A stretch of DNA of 20,440 nt. It comes from an uncultured Oscillibacter sp. (GTDB lineage Bacteria; Bacillota; Clostridia; Oscillospirales; Oscillospiraceae). A model generated the notes under the pieces. It worked only from the letters and a program-made list of their open reading frames with translations, searched no databases and had not been told where the DNA came from. The translations under genes and the position numbers were made by a program. Shown in pieces: positions 1 to 7,392 of the stretch. Location of the stretch: positions 1 through 20,440 of the forward strand of contig URTS01000017.1 of NCBI GenBank assembly GCA_900550685.1. The letters run 5' to 3'. Within the stretch, counting starts at the first letter, position 1. Every line of letters begins with the position of its first letter.

Positions 1-311
1 TTCATCATGTGGCCCAGGGAGGCGGCGCCGTCGATCTTGGAGGCGTCTTCCACGGGAAGGGTCAGCATATAGTTCAGATTGTCGGCATCGGAGATGTCCA
101 CGGCGCCGGGGGCGTCCTCCACAGGAGCGTCGTAGCTGCCGCCGGAAGCGGGGAATTTTTCATCATTGGTGTAGGTGTCCCACACGGCGGTCAGCAGGGC
201 ATTGGCATCGGCAGGGACATCGGAACCGCCGGAGGCATTGTCCTTTTTGCCGCAGGCGGTGAGAGACAGGGCCAGCACGCAGGCCAGCGCCAGAGAGAGA
301 ATCTTTTTCAT
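1..311 (-). CDS. Putative lipoprotein, C-terminus cut off by the window edge
   Basis: The first 103 codons of a minus-strand gene are visible, starting at the ATG at 311 behind a good ribosome site (AAAGGAG, 6 bases away). The product begins with a classic lipoprotein signal: two lysines, a hydrophobic stretch of about 15 residues and the lipobox LTAC, so Cys20 is the likely lipidated residue after signal peptidase II cleavage. The mature part starts GKKDNASGGSD, a flexible acidic linker, and continues with an Ala/Asp-rich region. I do not recognise the family. Small secreted lipoproteins of this general kind are common in gut Clostridia and mostly have no known function. It diverges from uppP, so it is its own transcription unit. 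Confident as a lipoprotein gene; function unknown. Confidence 0.8.
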   Translation of the reverse strand, partial: MKKILSLALACVLALSLTACGKKDNASGGSDVPADANALLTAVWDTYTNDEKFPASGGSYDAPVEDAPGAVDISDADNLNYMLTLPVEDASKIDGAASLGHMM

Positions 312-575
312 AGAGAACTCCTTTTACAAAATCGTTTTACCGGTTACGGTCTGTGGGAATAGACGCAGGAAACAGAAAAAAGTTCCCGCTTTGTGAAATT
401 TTTTTTGAAAAGAAAGACCGGACCGGCGGGAGAATAGTATTTCCGGCGGTGAAACGGCTAATACATTTTTATGTAAACCACCAAAAGGGACTGGAATTTT
501 CGGACTGGGTGTGCTAAGATAAACTTGGTCCATAAGGCGCATGACGCATTTGATTATACATTGAGGAGTGATGGT
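312..575. promoter_or_regulatory. Divergent intergenic region with a probable uppP promoter
   Basis: This 264-base gap separates the lipoprotein gene (minus) from uppP (plus). An extended -10 element (TG at 512-513 followed by TAAGAT at 515-520) is the best plus-strand promoter candidate for uppP; its -35 element is weak (TGGAAT at 492-497). A short inverted repeat (TACAT, four T, ATGTA; 462-475) lies upstream. I could not find a convincing promoter for the minus-strand lipoprotein gene. An open reading frame extends upstream from uppP to 525, but the ribosome site places the real start at 576. Confidence 0.4.
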
Positions 576-1412
576 ATGTCATTGATCCATTCCATTCTGC
601 TGGGCCTGATCCAGGGCGTGGCGGAATTTCTGCCCATTTCCAGCTCCGGCCATCTGGCCATTGCGGAGCAGCTGCTGGGTATGGAAGGAGCCTCGGAGAT
701 CCCGGGCTTTTTTGATGTTCTTCTGCATCTGGGCACGCTGATCGCCGTGTTTGTGGCCTACTGGCCGGAGATCCGGGACATGATCCTGGAATTTTTCCGG
801 GGTATCGGTGACCTGGTCCACGGCACTACCCCCACGCCGGTGCCGCCTGCCCGGCGGATGATCCTGCTGGTGATCGTGGGCACCCTGCCCCTGTTTGTGA
901 TCCTGCCCTTCAAGGACTGGATCGAGGGGCTTAGCAGTAATCTGTATGTGGTGGGCGGGGCCCTGCTGGTCACCGGCTGCCTGCTGTTCGCCTCGGACCG
1001 GGTGCGGAAGGGCCGCAAAAACGAGTGCAGCGCCCGCCTGACCGACACCCTGCTGGTGGGCGCGGCCCAAGCGCTGGCTACCTGCCCCGGCTTGTCCCGC
1101 TCCGGTACCACCATTGCCGCCGGGAGCTTTTTGGGCTTTGAGCGGAAATTCGCCGTGCGGTATTCCTTTATCATGTCCATTCCTGCCGTTCTGGGGGCCA
1201 ACATCCTGAGCCTGAAGGACGCCCTGGGGGGCGACGTGGTCTGGAAAGACGTGCCGGTGTACTTAGTGGGCGTTGCGGTGGCCGCTGTGGTGGGCTATGC
1301 CTGCATCCGGCTGCTGAAAATGATCGCCGACAAGGGAAAATTCGGCGCCTTTGCTTATTATTGCTGGGCAGTGGGCCTGTTGACCATGGCCCTGACGTTT
1401 ATCAAGGGGTGA
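576..1412 (+). CDS. uppP: Undecaprenyl-diphosphate phosphatase (UppP/BacA)
   Basis: Integral membrane enzyme that dephosphorylates undecaprenyl diphosphate to recycle the lipid carrier for peptidoglycan and other wall polymers; members confer bacitracin resistance when overexpressed. The 278-residue product matches the family length. It carries the two family signatures: EFLPISSSGH at residues 17-26 with the catalytic-region glutamate, and PGLSRSGTT from residue 171 with the conserved Arg175. Hydrophobic segments run through the whole protein. I chose the ATG at 576 over the upstream ATG at 525 because GAGGAG at 563-568 sits 7 bases before it and because the family normally begins with this MSLIHSI-like helix. 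It lies 93 bases before ftsK, with hairpins but no T-tract in between, so partial read-through is possible. Confidence 0.96.
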   Translation: MSLIHSILLGLIQGVAEFLPISSSGHLAIAEQLLGMEGASEIPGFFDVLLHLGTLIAVFVAYWPEIRDMILEFFRGIGDLVHGTTPTPVPPARRMILLVIVGTLPLFVILPFKDWIEGLSSNLYVVGGALLVTGCLLFASDRVRKGRKNECSARLTDTLLVGAAQALATCPGLSRSGTTIAAGSFLGFERKFAVRYSFIMSIPAVLGANILSLKDALGGDVVWKDVPVYLVGVAVAAVVGYACIRLLKMIADKGKFGAFAYYCWAVGLLTMALTFIKG

Positions 1413-1426
1413 GCGGATTTTTCTGA

Positions 1427-1481
1427 TGCAGGGCGGCAGCCCTGCGGAATGGGTGCGCCGTCCGGCGCAGTTTGGTATGAT
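1427..1481 (+). promoter_or_regulatory. Two tandem hairpins and extended -10 upstream of ftsK
   Basis: Between uppP and ftsK lie two GC-rich inverted repeats: GCAGGGC/GCCCTGC with a 4-base loop (1427-1444) and TGCGCC/GGCGCA with a 4-base loop (1454-1469). Neither is followed by a proper T-tract, so they look like weak terminators or mRNA structures. Just after them TGGTATGAT (1473-1481) fits an extended -10 promoter, placing a start site near 1488, a short distance before the ftsK ribosome site at 1493-1498. No good -35 is visible. Confidence 0.35.
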
Positions 1482-1505
1482 TTTGCAGATCCGGAGGGTT
1501 TGATC

Positions 1506-4184
1506 GTGGCTTCCACATCACAAAAGAAAACGACAACCAAGACCACAACCAAAAAGAGCGGCAGTGCGTCCGGCAGCCGGACGGCGGCCCGGAAAAAGCC
1601 CCAGCCCCGGCCTGTCCGCCGGGAGGTAGGGGGTGCGGTATGCTGGGTGCTGGCGCTGTGTGTGTTCGTCAGCTATTTCGGCATCAGTGCCATTTTCATC
1701 GACTGGCTGGCCATTTTGCTGAAGGGCCTTTTCGGCTACGGCTACTGGCTGGCGGGACCTGCTTTGGTGCTGGCGGGGTGCATCCTGCTGTTCCACCATG
1801 GGCGGCCCGTGACCCTGCGGGTGACCTGCGCATTGCTGCTGCCGGTGCTGCTGGGGAGCCTGTGCCACATGCTGCTGGTGAAGGAGGCTTATGCCTCTTC
1901 CATCGGCATCATTCCGGCACTTTGGAAGGACGGGACGGCGCTGCACTGCGGCGGCGTGATCTCCGGCGCTCTGGCCCAGGGCTCCGTGGCGGTATTTTCC
2001 AAGATCGCCTCCGTCATTATTTTCACGGTGCTGTTCGTGCTGCTGGCCATGGCGGCCCTGCGCCTCACCGTGGGGGCATTGATCGAAAAGCACCGGGAGC
2101 GGCCCCAGTACGAATATGAAGAGGAGCCGGAGCGGCCTGCCCGGGCGGCGAAGCACACTCGGGAGACGGTGGCCGCCATTCCGGCGGAGCATGCCCGGGC
2201 GCAGATCGACATTCCGGTGGACGACCCGGTGAGCGCTCCGGCCAAGCCTGCCAAGGCGGACAAGCCGGGCTTCACCAGCTTCTTCCGCCACCGGTCCGAC
2301 TCCCAGAAGACCCCGGCCCAGGTGGTGGCCCAGTCGGCGGCACCGGAGCCGGATGACACGGCCTATGAAGAGGGAGATCCCTTTGCGGTGAAAAAGCCTG
2401 CGGCTCCGGCTCCCAGGCCCATCGACGCGCCGGAGCCTGCCCGGGCGATCCCCACCATGGAGCCGGTGGTGATCTCCACGCCGCCGGTGCAGTCCCCGGA
2501 GCCGGTCCGGACGGCGGAACCGGCCCGCCCGGCGGCCCCGGTACAGAATACGGCCCCAGCGGTCCAGGAGCCGGTTTCCAAGAAGGCGGCGGCCCAGGCG
2601 GTGGCGGCGGAAACTGCCGCAGTGACAGCGGAGATCGCGGAGAATATGGCGGCGGGGGAGGCGGAATACCGCTATCCGCCGGTGAGCCTGCTGCATGAAA
2701 ACCAGGGGGAGAACCACATGGCCGCCGGGGCGGAGCTGCGGAACAACTCCCGCCGCCTGGCGGATACGCTGGCCAGCTTCGGTGTGGATGCCAAGGCGGG
2801 GGACGTGATCCACGGCCCCTCCGTTACCCGGTACGAATTCACCCTGGACCAGGGTGTGAAGCTCTCTAAAATTACCAATTTGCAGGACGATATCGCCCTG
2901 GCTCTGGGCGCCAGCGGCGTCCGGATCGCCGCCGTGCCCAACAAGATCTCCGTGGTGGGCATCGAGGTGCCCAACAAGACGGTGACGCCGGTGCTCATCC
3001 GGGACGTCATCGAGTCCCGGGAGTTCATGGAGCATCCCTCCAAGACGGCCTTTGCCCTGGGCCGGGACATCGGCGGCAAAAATATCATCGGCAACATCGA
3101 AAAGCTGCCCCATGTGCTGATCGCCGGTACCACCGGTTCCGGTAAGTCCGTGTGCACCAACTCCCTCATCATCAGCCTGCTGTATAAGTCCACACCGGAC
3201 GAGGTCCGCTTTATCATGGTGGACCCCAAAATGGTGGAGCTGGCGCCCTACAACGGCATCCCCCACCTGCTGATCCCGGTGGTGACGGACCCGAAGAAGG
3301 CGGCAGGCGCCTTGCAGTGGGCCGTGTTTGAGATGATGAAGCGGTACAAGACCTTCTCGGAAAACGGCGTGAAGAAGCTGGAGGAATTCAACAAGCTGGC
3401 TGCCGCCCGGGAGGATCTGGAAAAACTGCCCAGTGTGGTGGTGGTCATCGACGAGCTGGCTGACCTGATGCTGGTGGCGGCCAAGGAGGTGGAGGAATCC
3501 ATCTGCCGGGTGGCCCAGATGGGCCGTGCCGCAGGTGTGCATCTGGTCATCGCCACCCAGCGGCCTTCTGCCGACGTGATTACCGGCCTGATGAAGGCTA
3601 ATATCCCCAGCCGCATTGCCTTTGCCGTGGCGTCCTCTCTGGAATCCCGGATCATTCTGGACACCACCGGCGCGGAAAAGCTGGTGGGCAAGGGCGACAT
3701 GCTCTACGCCCCTCTGGGTGAGGGTAAGCCCACTCGTGTTCAGGGGTGCTTTATCTCCCCGGAGGAGATCGAGGACGTGGTGGCTTACGTGAAAGAAAGC
3801 GGCGAGGCCAACTACTCCCAGGAGGTCATTGCCCAGATCGAGCAGTCTGTGCAGGAGAAAGACAATAAGGGCGGCAAGGGGGCAGGCAGTGCGCCCGCTG
3901 ACAACGACGGCAGCGACGAGGACGAGCTGCTGCCTGCCGCCGTGGACGTGGTGCTGGAGACGGGACAGGCATCTGTATCCATGCTCCAGCGCCGGTTGAA
4001 GCTGGGCTACTCCCGGGCGGCCCGTCTGGTGGACCAGATGGAGGACCGGGGCATCGTGGGGCCCTTTGAGGGCTCCAAGCCACGGCAGCTGCTCATCACC
4101 CGGGCCCAGTGGGACGAGATGCAGATGGGCGGCGCTCCGGCAGCCGCCGGTGAAGAACCGCCCTTCGACACAGAGGGAGAATAA
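1506..4184 (+). CDS. ftsK: DNA translocase of the FtsK/SpoIIIE family
   Basis: Septum-anchored ATP-driven motor that pumps chromosomal DNA through the closing division or sporulation septum. I start it at the GTG at 1506 (GGAGGG at 1493-1498, 7 bases away), giving 892 residues; the longer frame from 1449 has no ribosome site. A Lys/Thr-rich N-terminus is followed by about four membrane segments (roughly residues 44-65, 80-97, 105-124, 161-184), then a long Pro/Ala/Glu-rich linker to about residue 450. The motor follows, with Walker A GTTGSGKS at 541-548 and Walker B VVVVIDE with Asp649. The C-terminal winged-helix gamma domain (about 806-870) is the part that reads orienting DNA motifs in this family. 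In a spore former this may be the SpoIIIE-type protein; sequence alone does not separate the names. A strong terminator follows directly. Confidence 0.96.
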   Translation: MASTSQKKTTTKTTTKKSGSASGSRTAARKKPQPRPVRREVGGAVCWVLALCVFVSYFGISAIFIDWLAILLKGLFGYGYWLAGPALVLAGCILLFHHGRPVTLRVTCALLLPVLLGSLCHMLLVKEAYASSIGIIPALWKDGTALHCGGVISGALAQGSVAVFSKIASVIIFTVLFVLLAMAALRLTVGALIEKHRERPQYEYEEEPERPARAAKHTRETVAAIPAEHARAQIDIPVDDPVSAPAKPAKADKPGFTSFFRHRSDSQKTPAQVVAQSAAPEPDDTAYEEGDPFAVKKPAAPAPRPIDAPEPARAIPTMEPVVISTPPVQSPEPVRTAEPARPAAPVQNTAPAVQEPVSKKAAAQAVAAETAAVTAEIAENMAAGEAEYRYPPVSLLHENQGENHMAAGAELRNNSRRLADTLASFGVDAKAGDVIHGPSVTRYEFTLDQGVKLSKITNLQDDIALALGASGVRIAAVPNKISVVGIEVPNKTVTPVLIRDVIESREFMEHPSKTAFALGRDIGGKNIIGNIEKLPHVLIAGTTGSGKSVCTNSLIISLLYKSTPDEVRFIMVDPKMVELAPYNGIPHLLIPVVTDPKKAAGALQWAVFEMMKRYKTFSENGVKKLEEFNKLAAAREDLEKLPSVVVVIDELADLMLVAAKEVEESICRVAQMGRAAGVHLVIATQRPSADVITGLMKANIPSRIAFAVASSLESRIILDTTGAEKLVGKGDMLYAPLGEGKPTRVQGCFISPEEIEDVVAYVKESGEANYSQEVIAQIEQSVQEKDNKGGKGAGSAPADNDGSDEDELLPAAVDVVLETGQASVSMLQRRLKLGYSRAARLVDQMEDRGIVGPFEGSKPRQLLITRAQWDEMQMGGAPAAAGEEPPFDTEGE

Positions 4185-4188
4185 GACC

Positions 4189-4215
4189 AAAGGCGGCAGG
4201 TTTCTGCCGCCTTTT
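4189..4215 (+). terminator. Rho-independent terminator after ftsK
   Basis: A 10-bp perfect stem (AAGGCGGCAG / CTGCCGCCTT) with a 4-base GTTT loop begins five bases after the ftsK stop and ends in a short T run. Confidence 0.88.
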
Positions 4216-4262
4216 CCCGTTCCATGGGGAAATATGTTACAAAATTAACTTAAAATCTCCCC

Positions 4263-4290
4263 TTGACAAATGGAGCAAAGCCGTTATAAT
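4263..4290 (+). promoter_or_regulatory. Sigma-A promoter of the T-box leader
   Basis: Consensus -35 TTGACA (4263-4268) and consensus -10 TATAAT (4285-4290) are separated by 16 bases. Transcription would start near 4297, right at the beginning of the T-box RNA. Confidence 0.9.
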
Positions 4291-4296
4291 GGATTT

Positions 4297-4539
4297 CAAA
4301 TCGACAAACGCAATGACAGAGTCAGCCGTATCAAACCGGCCTTCAGCGAGAGGGGACAGTGAAAGCCCTCGGTCCAGGGGAGACGGCGCGCCGCTTTGGA
4401 GCAGCCCGCGAGGAGCGGGACGATCCATCCCCGTTACAGGATGACATGAGATATCCGGGATCGCGCGTGCCGGATAGATCAGGGTGGTACCGTGAAATAC
4501 TATTTCGCCCCTGACAGTGGTCAGGGGCGATTCTTTTTT
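4297..4539 (+). ncRNA. T-box riboswitch (predicted alanine specifier) with terminator
   Basis: The leader contains the T-box consensus AGGGTGGTACCGTG (4481-4494) and a terminator with a perfect 10-bp stem (4505-4514 / 4521-4530) and T-tract to 4539. TCAGGG (4479-4484) can pair with CCCTGA (4509-4514), which is also the 5' side of the terminator, giving the expected mutually exclusive antiterminator. Stem I is supported by CAGAG (4317-4321) pairing with CTTTG (4394-4398) and GCCGT (4325-4329) with ACGGC (4383-4387). The loop between them ends in GCC (4390-4392) plus a purine, the normal specifier position, which reads as alanine. The TGGT in the bulge would match the A73 discriminator base of tRNA-Ala. 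Further hairpins are at 4405-4419 and 4452-4476. T-boxes switch on the gene when the matching tRNA is uncharged. The class is certain; the Ala assignment is a hand-folded inference. Confidence 0.93.
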
Positions 4540-4562
4540 GAATTTGAAGGAGGAGCTTTCCT

Positions 4563-5765
4563 ATGAAATTTTCCAGTAAGGTCGAAAAATGCCAGCTGTC
4601 CCCCGTGCGCCAGTTCAACCCCTGCGCGGCGGAGGCAGAGGCCAAGGGCCGCACCATTTACCATCTGAACATCGGCCAGCCCGACATCAAGACCCCGGAT
4701 TCCTTCTTTGAGGCCATCCGGAACTTCAGCGGCCCGGTGCTGGAATACGCCCCCACGCCGGGCCTGCCGGAATATCTGGACGCTGTCCGGGGCTACTACG
4801 CCAAGCTGAACATCCCCCTGGACCGCAGCGACATTCTGGTGACCTCCGGCGCAGGCGAGGCCCTGGAATTCGTGCTGGCCACCATTCTGGACGACGGCGA
4901 CGAGCTGCTGGTGCCGGAGCCCTTCTACGCCAACTACAACACCTTTGCCTACATGACCGGCGGCTCCATCAAGCCCATTCCCACCTCTCCGGAGGAGGGC
5001 TACCGCTACGCCAGTCGTGAGCGCATTGAACCCCTCATCAACGAACATACCCGGGGCATCATGGTGACCAACCCCGGCAACCCCACCGGCGTGGTGCTGA
5101 CTCACGAGGAGATGCAGACCATCGTGGACATCGTCAAAGAGCACGACCTGTTCCTGGTGGCGGACGAGGTGTACCGGGAGTTCTTCTACAATGGCCAGGG
5201 CCTGACCACCTTTGCTTCCTTTGAGGATGCCAAGGACCATCTCATCATCGTGGATTCCATCTCCAAGCGATTCTCCGCCTGCGGTGCCCGCATCGGCGCC
5301 ATGATCTCCCGGAACAAGGCGTTTATGGCCCAGGCCATGAAGCTGTGCCAGGGCCGTCTGTGCCCCGCCACCATCGACCAGCTGGGCGCAGCGGCCATGT
5401 ACCGCGACGTGGATGCCAGCTACTTTGAAAACGTCCGCACGGAGTACAAGAAGCGGCGGGACGCGGTGCTGGAAGAGCTGGCCAAGATCCCCGGCGCCAC
5501 CTTCAGCGTGCCCGACGGCGCATTCTATATCATGGCCACCTTGCCGGTGGACGACGCCGAAAAGCTGCAGTATTTCCTGCTGGAAGAGTTTGAGGACAAC
5601 GGCGACACCGTGATGTACGCTCCCGGCAGCGGCTTCTATGCTGATCCCTCCAAGGGACGCAGCGAGATCCGCATTGCCTATGTGAAGAACTGCGACTACC
5701 TGCGCCGGGCCATCCAGCTGGTGGGCAAGGGCGTGGCCGCTTACAACGCCAAGCGGGGCGTGTAA
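4563..5765 (+). CDS. PLP-dependent class I aminotransferase, probably alanine-forming
   Basis: Cytosolic fold-type I transaminase of 400 residues, normal for the family. Visible landmarks are TSGAGEAL near residues 94-101 (phosphate-binding turn), NPGNPTG at 170-176, DEVYREF from 201, and SISKRFSACGARIG with Lys235 as the Schiff-base lysine. The start at 4563 has AAGGAGG at 4547-4553. Class I members of this subgroup are usually labelled aspartate or generic aminotransferases, and their substrate cannot be read from sequence. The upstream T-box with a GCC specifier suggests that the gene is induced when tRNA-Ala is uncharged, so I infer that it makes alanine from pyruvate with an amino donor such as glutamate. 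The next gene starts immediately after its stop codon. Confidence 0.93.
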   Translation: MKFSSKVEKCQLSPVRQFNPCAAEAEAKGRTIYHLNIGQPDIKTPDSFFEAIRNFSGPVLEYAPTPGLPEYLDAVRGYYAKLNIPLDRSDILVTSGAGEALEFVLATILDDGDELLVPEPFYANYNTFAYMTGGSIKPIPTSPEEGYRYASRERIEPLINEHTRGIMVTNPGNPTGVVLTHEEMQTIVDIVKEHDLFLVADEVYREFFYNGQGLTTFASFEDAKDHLIIVDSISKRFSACGARIGAMISRNKAFMAQAMKLCQGRLCPATIDQLGAAAMYRDVDASYFENVRTEYKKRRDAVLEELAKIPGATFSVPDGAFYIMATLPVDDAEKLQYFLLEEFEDNGDTVMYAPGSGFYADPSKGRSEIRIAYVKNCDYLRRAIQLVGKGVAAYNAKRGV

Positions 5766-6062
5766 ATGCTGCGGCACATCGTTATGTGGAAGTTCCGCCC
5801 GGGCACTGAGGCGGAGCGGGAGCTGTTCCTCACCGGTTTGCAGGGACTGTACGGCGAGATTCCGGAGCTGAAGCGCTGCGAGGTGCTGCGGGGCATAGAG
5901 GGCAGCGATTACGACGCCGCGCTGGTGGCGGAGTTCGCGGACCGGGCGGCGCTGGAACGCTACAAGGAGGACCCCAGGCACAAGGCGGTGTCCGCCCTGT
6001 GCAAATCCATCCGGACGGACCGGGCGGCGGTGGACTGCCTTCTGCCGGACGAAGATCAATAA
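5766..6062 (+). CDS. Dabb-domain (stress-responsive alpha/beta barrel) protein
   Basis: A 98-residue protein that begins MLRHIVMWKF, the typical first strand of Dabb proteins, and continues through an amphipathic helix and a strand with YDAALVAEF, followed by YKEDPRHKAV, where the conserved His of this family occurs. Dabb proteins form ferredoxin-like dimeric barrels; some members are enzymes, but most bacterial ones have no assigned role. Its ATG touches the aminotransferase stop codon and has only a weak ribosome site, so translation is probably coupled and expression falls under the same T-box. Its own stop codon is the start of a bidirectional terminator. The function here is unknown. Confidence 0.88.
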   Translation: MLRHIVMWKFRPGTEAERELFLTGLQGLYGEIPELKRCEVLRGIEGSDYDAALVAEFADRAALERYKEDPRHKAVSALCKSIRTDRAAVDCLLPDEDQ

Positions 6063-6103
6063 AAAATTCCCCCGGCTTCCTGCGGGAAGCCGAGGGAATT
6101 TTT
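6062..6103. terminator. Bidirectional terminator between convergent genes
   Basis: A long stem (AAAAATTCCC then CGGCTTCC pairing with GGAAGCCG then GGGAATTTTT, one mismatch) with a 4-base loop. It has A/T runs on both flanks, so it can stop transcription from both the Dabb gene (plus) and the MGMT-like gene (minus). It overlaps both stop codons. Confidence 0.88.
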
Positions 6104-6428
6104 ATAGGAATCCGTATAGGTGACCGTCCCACTGACACGTTTCCAGGTCCACCCGTCCCTCCGGGGTGAAGGTGACGCCCTCCGCTTCCAGCAGGGCCCG
6201 CTGGGTGCCGGGGGCATGGAGATCAAAGCAGCTTTTGGTGCCGCCGAAGCGGTCCACCACCCGGTGGCAGGGGATGGAGGGGTCCCGGCAGGCGGCCATG
6301 GCGTAGCCCACCGTTCTTGCACAGCGGGGCATTCCCGCCAGACGGGCGATCTGGCCGTAGGTGGCCACCTTTCCGGCAGGGATCCGCTGGGTAATATCAT
6401 AAAAAGCGCCGAAAATATATCCGCTCAT
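6102..6428 (-). CDS. Small MGMT-family (alkyltransferase-like) protein
   Basis: A 108-residue protein equal to the DNA-binding/active-site domain of O6-alkylguanine-DNA alkyltransferases. The helix-turn-helix part (TYGQIARLAG, residues 24-33), the arginine-finger region ARTVG (37-41) and the PCHRVV motif with Cys54 are all present. Full-length Ogt/Ada enzymes have an extra N-terminal domain of about 70-80 residues, which is missing here. The alkyl-accepting Cys is retained, unlike the non-catalytic Atl proteins that carry Trp at this place, so it may be a minimal methyltransferase or an alkyltransferase-like damage-recognition protein. The start at 6428 has AGGAGG about 7 bases upstream; the longer open frame has no ribosome site. 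It diverges from the Nudix gene. Confidence 0.9.
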   Translation of the reverse strand: MSGYIFGAFYDITQRIPAGKVATYGQIARLAGMPRCARTVGYAMAACRDPSIPCHRVVDRFGGTKSCFDLHAPGTQRALLEAEGVTFTPEGRVDLETCQWDGHLYGFL

Positions 6429-6486
6429 GGGAAAGCCTCCTGGGGTGAGAAGTGGAACAGGCGGGGGCGGACCGCCATTGGTACTG

Positions 6487-6515
6487 AGCATAGCACAGAA
6501 CCGGAGGGGTTACAA
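6487..6515 (-). promoter_or_regulatory. Promoter of the MGMT-like gene
   Basis: Read on the minus strand: -35 TTGTAA (6515-6510), 17-base spacer, extended -10 TGC-TATGCT (-10 hexamer at 6492-6487). Confidence 0.7.
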
Positions 6516-6548
6516 GGGAAACGGCTTTTCTTTTGGCGGAAACACGTG

Positions 6549-6554
6549 TATAAT
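6549..6554 (+). promoter_or_regulatory. -10 element of the Nudix-DUF3783-DUF523 operon
   Basis: A consensus TATAAT lies 22 bases before the Nudix start codon. The -35 region (around 6525-6531, T-rich) is poor. Together with the opposite promoter at 6487-6515 it forms a divergent promoter pair. Confidence 0.55.
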
Positions 6555-6576
6555 AGAGCGGAAAGGAAGTGGTCCC

Positions 6577-7047
6577 ATGCTGCAATCCACCCTGTGCTAT
6601 CTGGAGCGGGGAGATGAATACCTGATGCTCCACCGGGTGAAGAAAGCCCACGACGCCAACCATGACAAATGGATCGGCATCGGCGGCAAGTTTGAGGATA
6701 AGGAGAGCCCGGAGGACTGTTTGCTGCGGGAGTGCCGGGAGGAAACGGGGCTGACGTTGACGGACTACCGCTACCGGGGACTGGTGACCTTTGTGAATAC
6801 CCAGTGGCCCACGGAGTATATGCATTTGTTCACAGCCGCCGGCTGGACCGGAGAACCCCACATGTGCGACGAGGGGGACCTGGCGTGGATCAAAAAGGCG
6901 GATCTGCTGGCCTTGCCCATGTGGGAGGGGGACAAGCTGTTTTTACAACTGCTGGATTCCGATGAACCCTTCTTCTCCCTGAAGCTGTGCTACGACGGGG
7001 ACCGGCTGGAAAGCGCGGTGCTGAACGGAAAGGCGGTGGCTCTGTGA
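6577..7047 (+). CDS. Nudix hydrolase (8-oxo-dGTP diphosphatase-like)
   Basis: A 156-residue pyrophosphohydrolase. The Nudix box GX5EX7REUXEEXGU is complete at residues 37-59 (Gly37, Glu43, Arg51-Glu52, Glu55-Glu56, Gly58), which supplies the Mg2+-binding glutamates. The N-terminal pattern YLMLHRVKKAHDANHDKWIG resembles MutX/MTH1-type nucleotide-pool sanitisers that hydrolyse oxidised purine dNTPs, so that is the most likely role, although Nudix substrates are hard to predict. The start at 6577 (AAAGGAAG upstream) is preferred over the longer frame from 6427, which runs through the promoter region. Its stop overlaps the GTG start of the next gene, giving translational coupling. Confidence 0.92.
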   Translation: MLQSTLCYLERGDEYLMLHRVKKAHDANHDKWIGIGGKFEDKESPEDCLLRECREETGLTLTDYRYRGLVTFVNTQWPTEYMHLFTAAGWTGEPHMCDEGDLAWIKKADLLALPMWEGDKLFLQLLDSDEPFFSLKLCYDGDRLESAVLNGKAVAL

Positions 7048-7391
7048 AGAAAATTCTGCTGTTTGGATTTGATGCCCTGCCGGAAATTCTGGCGGTGGCG
7101 GGCCTTGCAAAGCAGTACGGCGGGGAGGCGGTGCCGGTCTCCCGGGAGAACTGCGGCCTGACACTGGGAAAATTAGCCCAGGGAGAGACCGGCACCGCCG
7201 GACTGGCTCCCGGCGGAAAAATGCTGGTGTTCTGCGGCATGGAGCGGGAGCTGGACCAGATGCTGGGGGCTCTGCGGGCGGCAGGCATCGTGTGTCTGAA
7301 GGCCGTATTGACCCCGGCCAACCGGGACTGGACGCCGGGACGGCTGTACCGGGAGCTGGAATGGGAGCACCGGGCCATGGGAGGCCGCTGA
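7044..7391 (+). CDS. DUF3783 domain protein
   Basis: A 115-residue protein starting at GTG 7044, which overlaps the Nudix stop (GTGA). It shows the arrangement I know from DUF3783: an N-terminal strand KILLFGFD, a middle GLTLGKLAQ segment, the strand MLVFCGM followed by a helix ELDQMLGALRAAG, and the C-terminal signature KAVLTPANRDWTPGRLYRELEWEH. The family occurs in Clostridia and some archaea and has no established function. The tight coupling to Nudix and DUF523 genes suggests a shared, unknown small-molecule or redox role; this is inference only. An open frame extends upstream to 6987, but that part overlaps Nudix coding sequence. Confidence 0.85.
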   Translation: MKKILLFGFDALPEILAVAGLAKQYGGEAVPVSRENCGLTLGKLAQGETGTAGLAPGGKMLVFCGMERELDQMLGALRAAGIVCLKAVLTPANRDWTPGRLYRELEWEHRAMGGR

Positions 7392-7392
7392 G

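Noticed and set aside
525..575. Upstream extension of uppP from ATG 525
   Set aside because: The extra 17 residues are hydrophilic and unlike the family, begin at the predicted transcription start, and lack a ribosome site; GAGGAG at 563-568 marks 576.
1518..4190. Very long open frame (890 codons) antisense to ftsK
   Set aside because: It mirrors the codon pattern of a GC-rich gene on the other strand, is rich in His/Arg/Gly/Gln without domain signatures, and has no ribosome site. FtsK on the plus strand is certain.
4521..6059. Long open frame (512 codons) antisense to the aminotransferase and Dabb genes
   Set aside because: Same shadow effect: it starts at the far end of the Dabb gene and ends inside the T-box terminator, with no recognisable domain.
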